DNA from: Acholeplasmatales bacterium
GTDB taxonomy: Bacteria; Bacillota_I; Bacilli_A; Acholeplasmatales; Acholeplasmataceae
Assembly: GCA_031284605.1 (NCBI GenBank)
Contig: JAITXV010000129.1
Coordinates: forward strand, 1 to 38,150
Direction of reading: 5' to 3'
DNA: 38,150 nt
Shown piece after piece: positions 25,456-35,746 of this stretch. The position numbers were made by a program, and so were the translations under genes. Below the pieces are notes generated by a model. The model had not been told where the DNA came from, searched no databases, and worked only from the letters and a program-made list of their open reading frames with translations. Within the stretch, counting starts at the first letter, position 1; each line of letters opens with the position of its first letter.

Positions 25456-28400
25456 ATGAAAATTAAAAAATCCAAAGTTTTAAAAATTAGCACCATCATT
25501 TTATGTTCTTTGTTAGTAATATTTGCTGGAATGTATTTAATGGCTAGTGATGTTTATGTAGATTATACATACACAAAAACCCCAGGTAATGACCAGTTTG
25601 ATTTCCCAGGAAATTATGAAGCACCTGAATTAGTTATTGATGGAATAGATACTTTGGGTAGTGAGTGGTCAAATATTCCAGTTCTTACTACGTTTGGTAA
25701 TTCTTCTAACGCTAGTGTTAAAGTATATAGAGGTGATAAAGCTATTTTCTTCTTTTTTGAAGTAAGTGATAACGTTCTTTTAACTAAAGGTAACTCTAAT
25801 GATGATTCTGTTACCCACAGTGATTCTATTGAACTTTACTTAGATACTTTAAATGATGGTGGTTTAAAACCACAAACAGATGACTATCAGCTTAATTTTG
25901 GAATCCATAATAAAACTAGAATTATGCAAGGTTCTGGTTCTAATTGGGGAGCTTGGAATGGTTTAATCGATTATGAAGTTAAACTATATGGTATTTTAAA
26001 TGATAATGATTTACCAGAAGATACAGGTTATAGTATTGAAGTTATGATTCCATATAAACAAATAAGTATCAATAAAAATAGTCCAATAGGAATTTCTTTT
26101 GGTATCGTTAATAAAACAGGATTAGGTGATATAACAAGTACTGATTGGGATTGGTATGGCTGGAATTTTGAGGGTTCTGTAAGAGAACCCCAAGCTCCCA
26201 ATAACTATGTTAGTCTAGTATATGACCCACTTTATACTTATCCTAACCATAATATTTTATCTAACAATCCTAACTTTTTAGTTGATAGAAATAGTATTCC
26301 TAAGCCTGATGTTACACTTTTTGGTACAGTAACTGATAAATATTCATTTTTACCTTTAGAGGGTGTATTAATAACAAATGGTGTTTATACAACACTTACA
26401 GAAAGTGATGGATCTTTTATATTTTATAATGTAAGCTCTAATGAAACTATAGTTTTTGATGTAACTTTTGAAAATTATTATATGACCCATTTAATATTTA
26501 CAAGAGATGAATTAAGAGAAGCTAACGGAGGTTATATTACTAAAAATATTGGAATAGTTAGTGAGTTAAATGCTCCTAAAACATCAGTCTCAGGTACAGT
26601 TAAGAACGTATTTGATGGATTTATAAAAGACGCAAATGTGAGTGTTTTGGGCACTGTTTTAAGTACTACTACTGCTGCAGATGGTACGTTTTCTATAGAA
26701 AATGTACCAGTAAGTGGTAATATTTTATTAACTGTATCTAAAGATGGATATGTTAGTGAAAATATTACTATTTTAGAAAGTAGTGTCTTTATAAACGAAA
26801 CTACTAATATTCCAGGATTTATTAATTTATCTTATGCGTATAATACAGAAAATGCTAGTTTTGGAGGAGCAAGGGGTCAAAACTTATTTGTATTCCAAAC
26901 TACTAGGTCTTTAACAGGAGTTAGGTTTACTTTAACTACTAATACTAAATTTGAAGGTCCTGAAAGTGCTATTTTATATTTATATGGTGGAGTTTTAGAG
27001 GCTGCTAATTTGACAGATAGAAGAGTGCACGGTTTAAAGTTTTATGCATCTGGTACAATAGGAAGGGATAAGAGTGGTGGTATTTGGTCAACAGCTGTTC
27101 AATCTCCTACTACTAATATTAAATATAGTGTAGTTCATAACGAAGATATTGAATTAGGAGCAGTTTTATATATTGAAATACCTTATACTTTCTTTACTTC
27201 TACATTTGATAGTTTTAGTGTATTTGGTTTTAGTGCTGGATCTAACTGTTATGAGGGAGGATCTTTAGGATGGGATGGATTTGGTTATGATGGATTTGTG
27301 GAACCTAATAATCCTGAAGATTATATTAGAGTTAATTATTTAAATCAATTATACAAAGCCTCTAATAACAGCGCTAGTCCTATAGTTACTGGATTTGTTT
27401 ATGATAATTTAGGCAACCCTTTAGAAAATGTTACTGTTGAAGGAAACGGAGTTAACACTCTTACATCGCAACAAGGTAAATATATATTAACTTTTAGTAG
27501 CACTAATGATGAGCTAATATTTAAAGCTCATAAGAGCGGTTATAATTGGGGAAATGTAATAGTTCCTAGTAATTATTTTAGTAGTAATGTAGCATTTGTT
27601 AATAATTTTGTATTAGAAGAAAAAATAGTTTATTTAAGCGGTATATCTTCTTATAATGGAGAACCTATCCAAGGTGAAATAATAGCTGTATTAGGAACTG
27701 CTATTACTACTCTTACATCTTACGATGGAAGTTGGAGTTTGGAAGTTACTACTTACGCGCCTGTTACACTATCGCTAACATACAATGATTTAACTGTTAC
27801 TAAGTTGTTAACCCTAGGAGAGTTAAATAGTGAAAATGTGGATTTTATAATTGTAAATGATTTAATATTTTCTAGTGGCGTTGTTAGTATTAATGGTTTT
27901 GTTACTGATTATTTAGGTAATTATATCCAAAACGCTACAGTTAGTATACTTGACACTATATTTAGTACTGTAACTAATAGCTCTGGTTATTATAATTTTG
28001 ATAATGTTCCTAAAGATAATATGATTTTAGAAATAACTTATCCAAATTATACATTATCTCAAAAAATAATCTCGGTAGCCCTTCTTGAAAGTCCGGAAGT
28101 TGTAACTTATGACGCTGGAAGTGCTTTACTATATCCAACACCTGATTATTTTAACGCTACATTTGGAAAAGAAGCCTCAAACGCTGATAATTTTTATGTA
28201 AGTGTTGAAAGAGATGATATTAGCGTTACTTTTAATTTCTTTTCTTATACAAATAGTTTTTCAAGTGATGAATTAGTGTTATTATATTTAGATTTAAATA
28301 GTGTAACTACAGATGGCTGGGCTAGTGATGCTTTATATAAAATAAAAGGCGATGGTAGTGTATATGCTAGATATAAAGATAGTCCAAATGGTAGTTATAA

Positions 28401-30777
28401 CAAAACTCAAGATAACGTAACTGCGTGGTGGAGTGCTAGTGTTAACAATCAAGTTGGTAGTATTGTTATTAATAGAGTAAATGGTTATACATATTTTAGT
28501 TTAACTTTATTATATTCTACTTTTAATTCACACACCGCTATAAATAATCAAGTTTTAGATGTTAATCAAAATACTATTATTGGTTTTAGTGCTAGAGAAG
28601 CTCTTCATAATTTAGTAGACCACGCACTATATGATCCTTGGTATGATTTTTATTATAAAAATGAAAATGCTAGTTGGTCTTCTTTAGTGTTATCTAGTGC
28701 CTCTGGGATAGACGCAGCAGCTGAAAGTGCTTATGTTAGAATTTCTCCAGAAGGAACTTTGTTTAGAAAATCATCTAATACATTTACTATAACAGTTACT
28801 GGTGTTGTTACTAATATATTAGAGGTTCCTTTAGAAGGCGTAAATGTAACAGTAAATGGTTTTAGTGTTTTAACTGATGTAAACGGTGAATACACCTTAT
28901 CATTTGATTTTATAACAGGTGAATTTGATGTTTTATTTAAAAAGAACGGTTATGTTTGGGATACACAAACTATAAATGATACTTTATTTTCTTGGAATAC
29001 CAAAACTCAAGTAGTAAACAGTGTTTTAGTTTCAAAAGAAGTAACTTTAGAAGGTGTTGTTACAGATGCTTTAGGTAGCAGTATAGCTAGTGCTACTGTG
29101 TTAGTTACAGATAATGCTTTTTTAGAATATACTACACTTAGTGACCCATTCGGAGCTTACATAATAACTGGGGTTAGTGCATTTACAAGTTTACAAATAT
29201 TTGTAAGTAAAGACGGATATGAACTATATGTTAGTAGTATTACTTTAAGTGAATTAAACCTAATAGGGTCAGTAGTTGTAAAAAATATAGTGCTTAGTGC
29301 AGGAAGTGTCAATTTAAAAGGTAAAGTTATAGATATATACCAAGAAGTAGCGGGAGCTACAATAAATGTAGTAGGAAACACTAGTGTTTTAAGTGAAGAA
29401 GACGGAACATTTGAAATTTTAAATGTTTCATATACTATGTTAACTGTTAATATTTCTTACCCTAATCATATTACTAGAACAATAGTTATTCCTTATTCAT
29501 CTTTAGAGATATATGAAGATTATCTAATGGGTGATATATATTTAAGTCTAGAAGAAGCAGATATGGGAATTTTCGCTTCTGGAAATGAAAAACCTAGTAC
29601 TGTAGCTAAATTTTCATCATTCAGAGCTTATGTTACTAGAGGTGAAATAGGGTTTGAATTTAGATTTGTAAGTAGTGTAGATGTATTTAATTATCTAGAT
29701 GATCATATTGAATTATTTATTTCTACTAAAACTACTCATACTAATGGGAATAGAAATCACGGAGATTATAAAATTAATATTTACCAAAATTCTACTATAG
29801 CTATTACTGATTTTGGTAGTCCTAAAAATGAAAGTTTAGTTTCAGGAATGGTTGTTAGTATAAACAGGGACAATGGTACTGTAGTTAAATTTATACTACC
29901 TTACAATTTTTTTGGTGTAAAAGATACACTTATGAGTACTAACAATGTATATTCTATCTCTAGAGAAGAAACAGTAGGATTTAGTTTAGGTGAATGGGCA
30001 GAAGAGGTAAACAAAACAAGTGATTGGGACGGATATGTTTTTTCTAAAGGTGGAAGTATTAATTATGACAACTTTGTAGTACCTGAATATACTAAAGACT
30101 ATGTTAGATTATCTACAGATAATGTTTTATATAACAGTGAATTCAATGCACTTACTAGCGTTAGATTAAATGACTATCAAGTTCATTTTGGTTCTAATAT
30201 TGAAAATAACCACGCTAATAATAATGATTCATCCGAAGGAGCTGATCAGTTTTATGCACGAGTAACAAGAGACCAAGTAGGTATTACTTTTAATATAATA
30301 GGATTTAATGATTTTAATAATGAATTTATTAATTTATATTTAGATTTAAATGATACTTTAGGAAGTGCTTGGAATATAGACAGAACTTATAAGATTAAAA
30401 GTGATGGAACTGTATACCAAAGTCCTTCAAACAGTCCTTGGTTCGTACCTTCTGAAGTTAATCAAGTTTTTAGTTTAAACTCTAATATCATAAGAGAAAA
30501 TAACGTCACTTATATTACTTTAGTATTAACGTATACCTCCCTTGGTATACAAAGTGACGCTATTATTGGTTTTGTATTAAGGGAAGCTAAAAATATAAAT
30601 GATAACCCTCCAATAGTTCCATGGTATGATTGTTTTTATAAAACAGCAAGCGCGTCATGGAATACTTATAGTTATGTAAGTGAGAATGCTTGTGATGGAG
30701 CTAATGAATCTACTTATATTAGAATAGATGAAAATGGTGAATTGTTTAGAAATACTAGCAATACCCATTTAGTCTAA
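25456..30777 (+). CDS. Very large exported/membrane-anchored protein with CBM9/DOMON-like sugar-binding modules alternating with CarboxypepD_reg-like beta-sandwich repeats
   Basis: N-terminal TM/signal. About eight 'xxGxVxDxxGxPLxxVxVxxxxxxTxTxxxGxYxxxxVP' repeats and about five CBM9/DOMON-like blocks (ELVIDGIDTLGSEWSNIP; DNFYVSVERDDISVTFNF; DQFYARVTRDQVGITFNI). No LPXTG motif. Confidence 0.7.
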   Translation: MKIKKSKVLKISTIILCSLLVIFAGMYLMASDVYVDYTYTKTPGNDQFDFPGNYEAPELVIDGIDTLGSEWSNIPVLTTFGNSSNASVKVYRGDKAIFFFFEVSDNVLLTKGNSNDDSVTHSDSIELYLDTLNDGGLKPQTDDYQLNFGIHNKTRIMQGSGSNWGAWNGLIDYEVKLYGILNDNDLPEDTGYSIEVMIPYKQISINKNSPIGISFGIVNKTGLGDITSTDWDWYGWNFEGSVREPQAPNNYVSLVYDPLYTYPNHNILSNNPNFLVDRNSIPKPDVTLFGTVTDKYSFLPLEGVLITNGVYTTLTESDGSFIFYNVSSNETIVFDVTFENYYMTHLIFTRDELREANGGYITKNIGIVSELNAPKTSVSGTVKNVFDGFIKDANVSVLGTVLSTTTAADGTFSIENVPVSGNILLTVSKDGYVSENITILESSVFINETTNIPGFINLSYAYNTENASFGGARGQNLFVFQTTRSLTGVRFTLTTNTKFEGPESAILYLYGGVLEAANLTDRRVHGLKFYASGTIGRDKSGGIWSTAVQSPTTNIKYSVVHNEDIELGAVLYIEIPYTFFTSTFDSFSVFGFSAGSNCYEGGSLGWDGFGYDGFVEPNNPEDYIRVNYLNQLYKASNNSASPIVTGFVYDNLGNPLENVTVEGNGVNTLTSQQGKYILTFSSTNDELIFKAHKSGYNWGNVIVPSNYFSSNVAFVNNFVLEEKIVYLSGISSYNGEPIQGEIIAVLGTAITTLTSYDGSWSLEVTTYAPVTLSLTYNDLTVTKLLTLGELNSENVDFIIVNDLIFSSGVVSINGFVTDYLGNYIQNATVSILDTIFSTVTNSSGYYNFDNVPKDNMILEITYPNYTLSQKIISVALLESPEVVTYDAGSALLYPTPDYFNATFGKEASNADNFYVSVERDDISVTFNFFSYTNSFSSDELVLLYLDLNSVTTDGWASDALYKIKGDGSVYARYKDSPNGSYNKTQDNVTAWWSASVNNQVGSIVINRVNGYTYFSLTLLYSTFNSHTAINNQVLDVNQNTIIGFSAREALHNLVDHALYDPWYDFYYKNENASWSSLVLSSASGIDAAAESAYVRISPEGTLFRKSSNTFTITVTGVVTNILEVPLEGVNVTVNGFSVLTDVNGEYTLSFDFITGEFDVLFKKNGYVWDTQTINDTLFSWNTKTQVVNSVLVSKEVTLEGVVTDALGSSIASATVLVTDNAFLEYTTLSDPFGAYIITGVSAFTSLQIFVSKDGYELYVSSITLSELNLIGSVVVKNIVLSAGSVNLKGKVIDIYQEVAGATINVVGNTSVLSEEDGTFEILNVSYTMLTVNISYPNHITRTIVIPYSSLEIYEDYLMGDIYLSLEEADMGIFASGNEKPSTVAKFSSFRAYVTRGEIGFEFRFVSSVDVFNYLDDHIELFISTKTTHTNGNRNHGDYKINIYQNSTIAITDFGSPKNESLVSGMVVSINRDNGTVVKFILPYNFFGVKDTLMSTNNVYSISREETVGFSLGEWAEEVNKTSDWDGYVFSKGGSINYDNFVVPEYTKDYVRLSTDNVLYNSEFNALTSVRLNDYQVHFGSNIENNHANNNDSSEGADQFYARVTRDQVGITFNIIGFNDFNNEFINLYLDLNDTLGSAWNIDRTYKIKSDGTVYQSPSNSPWFVPSEVNQVFSLNSNIIRENNVTYITLVLTYTSLGIQSDAIIGFVLREAKNINDNPPIVPWYDCFYKTASASWNTYSYVSENACDGANESTYIRIDENGELFRNTSNTHLV

Positions 30778-30798
30778 AGAAAGGGGAATGATAAGACA

Positions 30799-33700
30799 AT
30801 GAGAGTGGGTATATTAAAAAAGATTTTAGTTGTTATATTAATTAGTTTAATTAGTTTTGTAAGTTATGCTTGTCATAAAAATTATAATCCTACACTTAGC
30901 GATACTGTGTTTACTTTTGATAAAACTACACCTAAAAATATAGAAGTAGAAATGGATTTAAAAGGGTATGAGTTTGTTGGTTTAAAAAATAACTCTGTTT
31001 TGTTAGATACTAGTTATTATACTTACACCTCTACTAAAATAACCATTTTGTCTGGTTATTTTAGTTATACTGTTGGAGATAAAACTAGTGTTACTATTGA
31101 TGTAGTTTCTAAAAAAGGTAGTGTTAGTTTTGTAGTTAATATTATTGAAACTATTATTAAAGTTGAAAGTATAAAAGTAGAAAGTTTGCCTGCAAAAATA
31201 GTGTATTATGTAGGTGAAACTTTAAATACTGCTGGATTAGTTATACGTGTTAGTAAAAATGTAGGCGATGATGTTTTACTTAGCAATGGGTTTAGTGTAT
31301 CAAACGTTAATACTGACACTGCTGGTGTTAAAACAGTTGTTGTAACATATGAACTTAAAACTACTAGTTTTGAAATTACTGTTAATGACTTTTATTTGAC
31401 GGGAATAAAAATAGATGCAGTTCCTACTAAATTAACATATTATGTAGGTGATGTTAATTTATCTTTAAGTGGGTTAATAGTTAATGCAGTTTATAATAAT
31501 AATCAAACTCAAACTTTAAATAATAGTGTTTTAGGAGTAAAAGGGTTTGATACTAGTACAGCAGGGGTCAAAACTATAACATTAAGTTATCTAGGATTTG
31601 AATCTACATTTGAAATTACTGTTAATAATATTAGTTTAACTGCTATTATGGTTAGTAATTATCCTTCTAAAGTAGCGTATGAGTTTAATAGCGAGTTTGA
31701 TAGTACTGGTTTAGTTATTACTGCGTTATATAATAACGGCCTTGTAGTTGTATTAGAAGAAGGCGATGGTTGGGATGGTTATTTATTAAGTGGATTTGAT
31801 TCTAGTATACCAGGAAATAAAACTATTCTTGTTACATATCAAGATAAAACTACTAGTTTTAGTGTAACTATTAATAATCCGAGTGATGGTTATTTATTAA
31901 GTATATCAGTTACTAAACTACCTACTAAAGTAGTTTATTATACAGGAGATATTTTTAATCCTAATGGATTAGTTATTAGTTCACTTGTATATCCTAGTAA
32001 TACGATTGTATTAAATCCTAGTAGTGCAGGAGATGGTTACGTATTAAGTTGTAGCGTTGATTTAAGTGTGCCTTTTGAAAATAGTTATAGTAGTTTAGAA
32101 ATAACAGTTACTTATCAAGATAAAATTACTTTTTTTAGTATTGAAGTTATTTTATTAGAATTAGAAAGTATTAGTGTAATTGATATGCCTATTAAAACTG
32201 CGTATTTTACAGGTGAAGAATTTGAAAGTGCAGGGTTAGTAGTTAGTGCATTATATAATAATGGTAATCAGGTGTTTATTACTTCTTATGTTCTTAGTGT
32301 TCCATCTTTAAATACTTCAGGAAATAAAACTATAACTATTACTTATGAAAATGTTACAACCACATTTAATATTACTGTTAATTTATTACAATTATTAAGT
32401 TTAGAAATAACAGTTCCTACTACAGTTTATTATACAGGTGATACTTATAGTAGTAATGGTTTAGTAGTAAGAGCGCTTTATAATAATGGAGCTAGACCTA
32501 TTATTAGTGATTATGTTTTAACTAATAGCGAAGGTTTAGATTTTAATTTACCATTTGTTTCATCTTATAGTAATATAGTTGTTACTATTTCTTACTTTGG
32601 TATTAACAATAGTTTTAATATTACAGTTGTTGCTTTAGAAGTAGTAGAGATAGTAGTTAGTAATTTACCAGCAACTGTTATTTATCAAAAAGACCAAGTA
32701 TTTAGTAGTAATGGTTTAGTAGTTAGTGCATTATATAATAATGGTGAAAGTGTGGTATTATCTAATATTGAATATGTGGTGAGTGTTCCTGATATGAGTG
32801 TTGTTGGGAACCAAGTTATAACTGTTACTTATAATAGCCTTTTTGTAACATTTGAAATAAACATTTTAGTTTCATCTTTAGTTGGAGTTAATATATTGTC
32901 TTTACCATCTAAAGTAGTTTATTATTACGGTCAACCTTTTGAAAGTGCAGGGTTAGTAGTAGAAGCTTTATTTAGTGATTTAGGTAGTGAAGTTGTTAAT
33001 AATTACTACCTAAGTGGATATAACCCTAATGTATTAGGGTTACAAGCAATAAGTGTAACCTTAAATGAATTTAGTGTTTCGTTTAATGTTACAGTGTTAG
33101 CCTTAGAAGTTACAAGCTTACAAGCTTTTTCTAGTAAAACAATATGGAGATTAAATGAAGCTTTTAGTAGTAATAATTTAGTAGTTAAAGCTACATATAA
33201 CAGTGGTTTAGTAGTTGTTTTAGATAATAGTGAATATAGTATTAATAGTGACTCTTTTAATAATCGTATGAGAGGTACTTATAGTATTGTAGTTAGTTAT
33301 AGTGGTTTAAGTACTTCTTATAATATAGAGCTAGAATATGAAGTTAGTTATTATAATAATACAGATTTTCATAATTATGGTGAGTACGTTTCTAGTAATA
33401 TTTTAGGACAATGGCCAGGATATGGTATTGGAGATCCGTTTATTATGAGGTTTAATGGAATGTATTATTTATATGCTTCTTCTATAGATACTGAAAATGG
33501 AGTTTTAGCCTGGAAAAGTGAAGATTTAATTAATTGGGAAAAATGTCAAGGTGAAGGTTTACCTTTAGGGTACGTATTAAGTCCTAGTGATTATGTAAGC
33601 CGCGCTGCTTACGCTCCTGAAGTTTATTATTATAATGGATTATTTTATATGTATACTTCACCTGCTGGTGCAGGTCATTATATATATACAAGTGAAAACC

Positions 33701-35691
33701 CAGAAGGTCCTTTTATTCAAGCTTCTTCTAATTTAGGTTTTAGTATTGATGGTAGTGTACTAATAGATGATGATGAAAATATGTATTTTACTAGTGCGGA
33801 TGCTGCTGGTATTAGATTAAGAAATATGAGTGATATGTTAAATATTAGTCCTGCTTCTAAAATTATTACATCTTCATCTTTAGGAGGATGGACAGAAGGT
33901 CCTTATATATTAAAAAAAGATGGTATTTATTATTTAACTTATACAGGTAATCACGTAACTAGTGATGCTTATAGGATTGGTTATTCTTATAGTACTACTT
34001 CCTCTCTTTATAGCAATCCAGGGTTTAGTTACGGGATAGATACTCCTATATTATTAAACACAGAGAGTGAAAACTTTAAAGGATTAGGACATTCTTCTAC
34101 AGTACTTGGTCCTGATTTGAATAGTTATTATTTAGCATACCATAATTTAAATAGTAGTGGTGGACCTAATAGAAGTTTAAATATTGATAGAATATTATTT
34201 AACGGAAGTGAAATGGTAGTTAGTGCTAATGAGAAAAATAGTATAAAACCTTCTTTAAGCGGTTTTTATGCAAGAGATCGTTTTAGTGAAGGTAAGTTTT
34301 TAAGTGTAAATAATTTATTATTAAGCAATTCTTTTTCACAAAGTAATTATACAGCAGAGTTTAATTTTAAAGGAGAAGAAATAGCTTCTTTATATGCTGG
34401 TTATATTGATAGTTTAAATTATGTTAAAATAGTTATTAATTTTAATACTGGTGTTATTAGTATTAATGAAGTAATAGGTGGTATAAGTACAGTTATAGGT
34501 AGTGTAACTTTAAATAAACAATATAGTAAAGATGTGTTACATACTGTAAGATTAGAAAATAATAATTCTAAATTTAGTTTATATTTTGATAATATGAGGA
34601 AATTATATAATATTAGTTCTAATAGTGGAAGTGGAATGATAGGATATGATGAAAATTTAGAAGTAGGATATAGTGCTATTTCTAATGTTAGTGGACAAAT
34701 GAGTGATTATAATGAATATAAACAGTATAATAGTGTTATTCCTGCTTCTTTATATTATCATCATTCTAGTTATTCATCTAGTGTTATAGTAGAAAATGCG
34801 TCTTCTAAGTTTGAGAACGCTTCTCAAGTTAGTTTAAATGCAGTAGGTGCTAAAGCTACATATTTTGTTAATTTTAACGAGAGTGGATTTTACGGGTTAA
34901 CTATTAGTTATCCTTATAGTTCACAAGGTAAAAAGATAGGTATAAAAGTAGATAATAGTGATGTAATGATGGTTACCTTACCAATTATAGAAGGATCTAG
35001 TCCAACAGATTATATAAGTGCACTTGTTAGTGAGTTTAATGTTAGTGCCGGCATTAATCAAATAAGAATTGAAAATGTGGGACAAGATTTTAAATATGTT
35101 AATTTTACATTTTTTAAATCTAGTGAAGTTAGCCCTTTGTTTAGTGATGATTTGAGTGGATATATGGCTTTAGGTGCAGATTATAAAACTATTTGGAAAC
35201 TTTTTGATAGTGATGGAGACTTTTTGCCTGATTCACACAGAGCAACTGCAGGTACGATCCAATTAGTATATATTGGGGATTCTACTATTACTGATTTTGT
35301 GTTAGATATTGATATTAGGTTAGTTGGTGGTGGAACTTCTACAAGTACTGCAGGCATTGTATTTAGAGCTAGTAATTCAAGTATTGGTAATCATGATACT
35401 TATCAATCAATAAGTGCTTATTATATGTCATTAAATGCTTGGGAAAGTAAAATTCAAAAGCTTAATTATAATTTAAGTAGCACTATAAGTGTTGATCCTA
35501 CTGATATAATAGCGGATACTTGGGTACATTTAAAAATAGTAGCAGTTGGGGCACATATTGTAGCGTATATTGATGGTGTTAAAGTTATTGATTTTTATGA
35601 TATTGAAAGCTTTACTCATGGTAAATTAGGTTTATATACAAACGGGCAAGAAGCATTGTTTAAGAATCTAGTTATTACACCGTATATATAG
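30799..35691 (+). CDS. Lipoprotein: nine Big_3 (Ig-like group 3) repeats, GH43-family catalytic domain and C-terminal beta-sandwich/LamG-like modules
   Basis: Lipobox SYAC. Repeats 'LxSIxVxxLPxKxxYYxGxxFxxxGLVVxALYNNG'. GH43 motifs GIGDPFIMRFNGMYYLYAS, YAPEVYYYNGLFYMYTS, SIDGSVLIDDDENMYF, TEGPYILKKDGIYYLTYTGN. Confidence 0.82.
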   Translation: MRVGILKKILVVILISLISFVSYACHKNYNPTLSDTVFTFDKTTPKNIEVEMDLKGYEFVGLKNNSVLLDTSYYTYTSTKITILSGYFSYTVGDKTSVTIDVVSKKGSVSFVVNIIETIIKVESIKVESLPAKIVYYVGETLNTAGLVIRVSKNVGDDVLLSNGFSVSNVNTDTAGVKTVVVTYELKTTSFEITVNDFYLTGIKIDAVPTKLTYYVGDVNLSLSGLIVNAVYNNNQTQTLNNSVLGVKGFDTSTAGVKTITLSYLGFESTFEITVNNISLTAIMVSNYPSKVAYEFNSEFDSTGLVITALYNNGLVVVLEEGDGWDGYLLSGFDSSIPGNKTILVTYQDKTTSFSVTINNPSDGYLLSISVTKLPTKVVYYTGDIFNPNGLVISSLVYPSNTIVLNPSSAGDGYVLSCSVDLSVPFENSYSSLEITVTYQDKITFFSIEVILLELESISVIDMPIKTAYFTGEEFESAGLVVSALYNNGNQVFITSYVLSVPSLNTSGNKTITITYENVTTTFNITVNLLQLLSLEITVPTTVYYTGDTYSSNGLVVRALYNNGARPIISDYVLTNSEGLDFNLPFVSSYSNIVVTISYFGINNSFNITVVALEVVEIVVSNLPATVIYQKDQVFSSNGLVVSALYNNGESVVLSNIEYVVSVPDMSVVGNQVITVTYNSLFVTFEINILVSSLVGVNILSLPSKVVYYYGQPFESAGLVVEALFSDLGSEVVNNYYLSGYNPNVLGLQAISVTLNEFSVSFNVTVLALEVTSLQAFSSKTIWRLNEAFSSNNLVVKATYNSGLVVVLDNSEYSINSDSFNNRMRGTYSIVVSYSGLSTSYNIELEYEVSYYNNTDFHNYGEYVSSNILGQWPGYGIGDPFIMRFNGMYYLYASSIDTENGVLAWKSEDLINWEKCQGEGLPLGYVLSPSDYVSRAAYAPEVYYYNGLFYMYTSPAGAGHYIYTSENPEGPFIQASSNLGFSIDGSVLIDDDENMYFTSADAAGIRLRNMSDMLNISPASKIITSSSLGGWTEGPYILKKDGIYYLTYTGNHVTSDAYRIGYSYSTTSSLYSNPGFSYGIDTPILLNTESENFKGLGHSSTVLGPDLNSYYLAYHNLNSSGGPNRSLNIDRILFNGSEMVVSANEKNSIKPSLSGFYARDRFSEGKFLSVNNLLLSNSFSQSNYTAEFNFKGEEIASLYAGYIDSLNYVKIVINFNTGVISINEVIGGISTVIGSVTLNKQYSKDVLHTVRLENNNSKFSLYFDNMRKLYNISSNSGSGMIGYDENLEVGYSAISNVSGQMSDYNEYKQYNSVIPASLYYHHSSYSSSVIVENASSKFENASQVSLNAVGAKATYFVNFNESGFYGLTISYPYSSQGKKIGIKVDNSDVMMVTLPIIEGSSPTDYISALVSEFNVSAGINQIRIENVGQDFKYVNFTFFKSSEVSPLFSDDLSGYMALGADYKTIWKLFDSDGDFLPDSHRATAGTIQLVYIGDSTITDFVLDIDIRLVGGGTSTSTAGIVFRASNSSIGNHDTYQSISAYYMSLNAWESKIQKLNYNLSSTISVDPTDIIADTWVHLKIVAVGAHIVAYIDGVKVIDFYDIESFTHGKLGLYTNGQEALFKNLVITPYI

Positions 35692-35700
35692 TATAATAAA

Positions 35701-35736
35701 AGTATAGACAAGTTTATTTGTAAACTTGTCTATACT
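35701..35736 (+). other. Perfect 16-bp inverted repeat (hairpin) between the two GH43 genes
   Basis: AGTATAGACAAGTTTA-TTTG-TAAACTTGTCTATACT; no T-tract on the plus strand; ends 10 nt before the next start codon. Confidence 0.95.
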
Positions 35737-35746
35737 AAGAAAAAAT

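Noticed and set aside
25456-35691. Large repeat proteins as phage tail, toxin (Rhs/CDI) or RTX genes
   Set aside because: No Rhs YD repeats, RTX nonapeptides or toxin C-terminal modules seen; domain content is sugar-binding/Ig-like and the neighbours are sugar ABC genes.
35701-35736. Hairpin as a normal plus-strand rho-independent terminator
   Set aside because: It is followed by AAGAAAAAAT rather than a T-tract, and the next GH43 gene starts 10 nt later.
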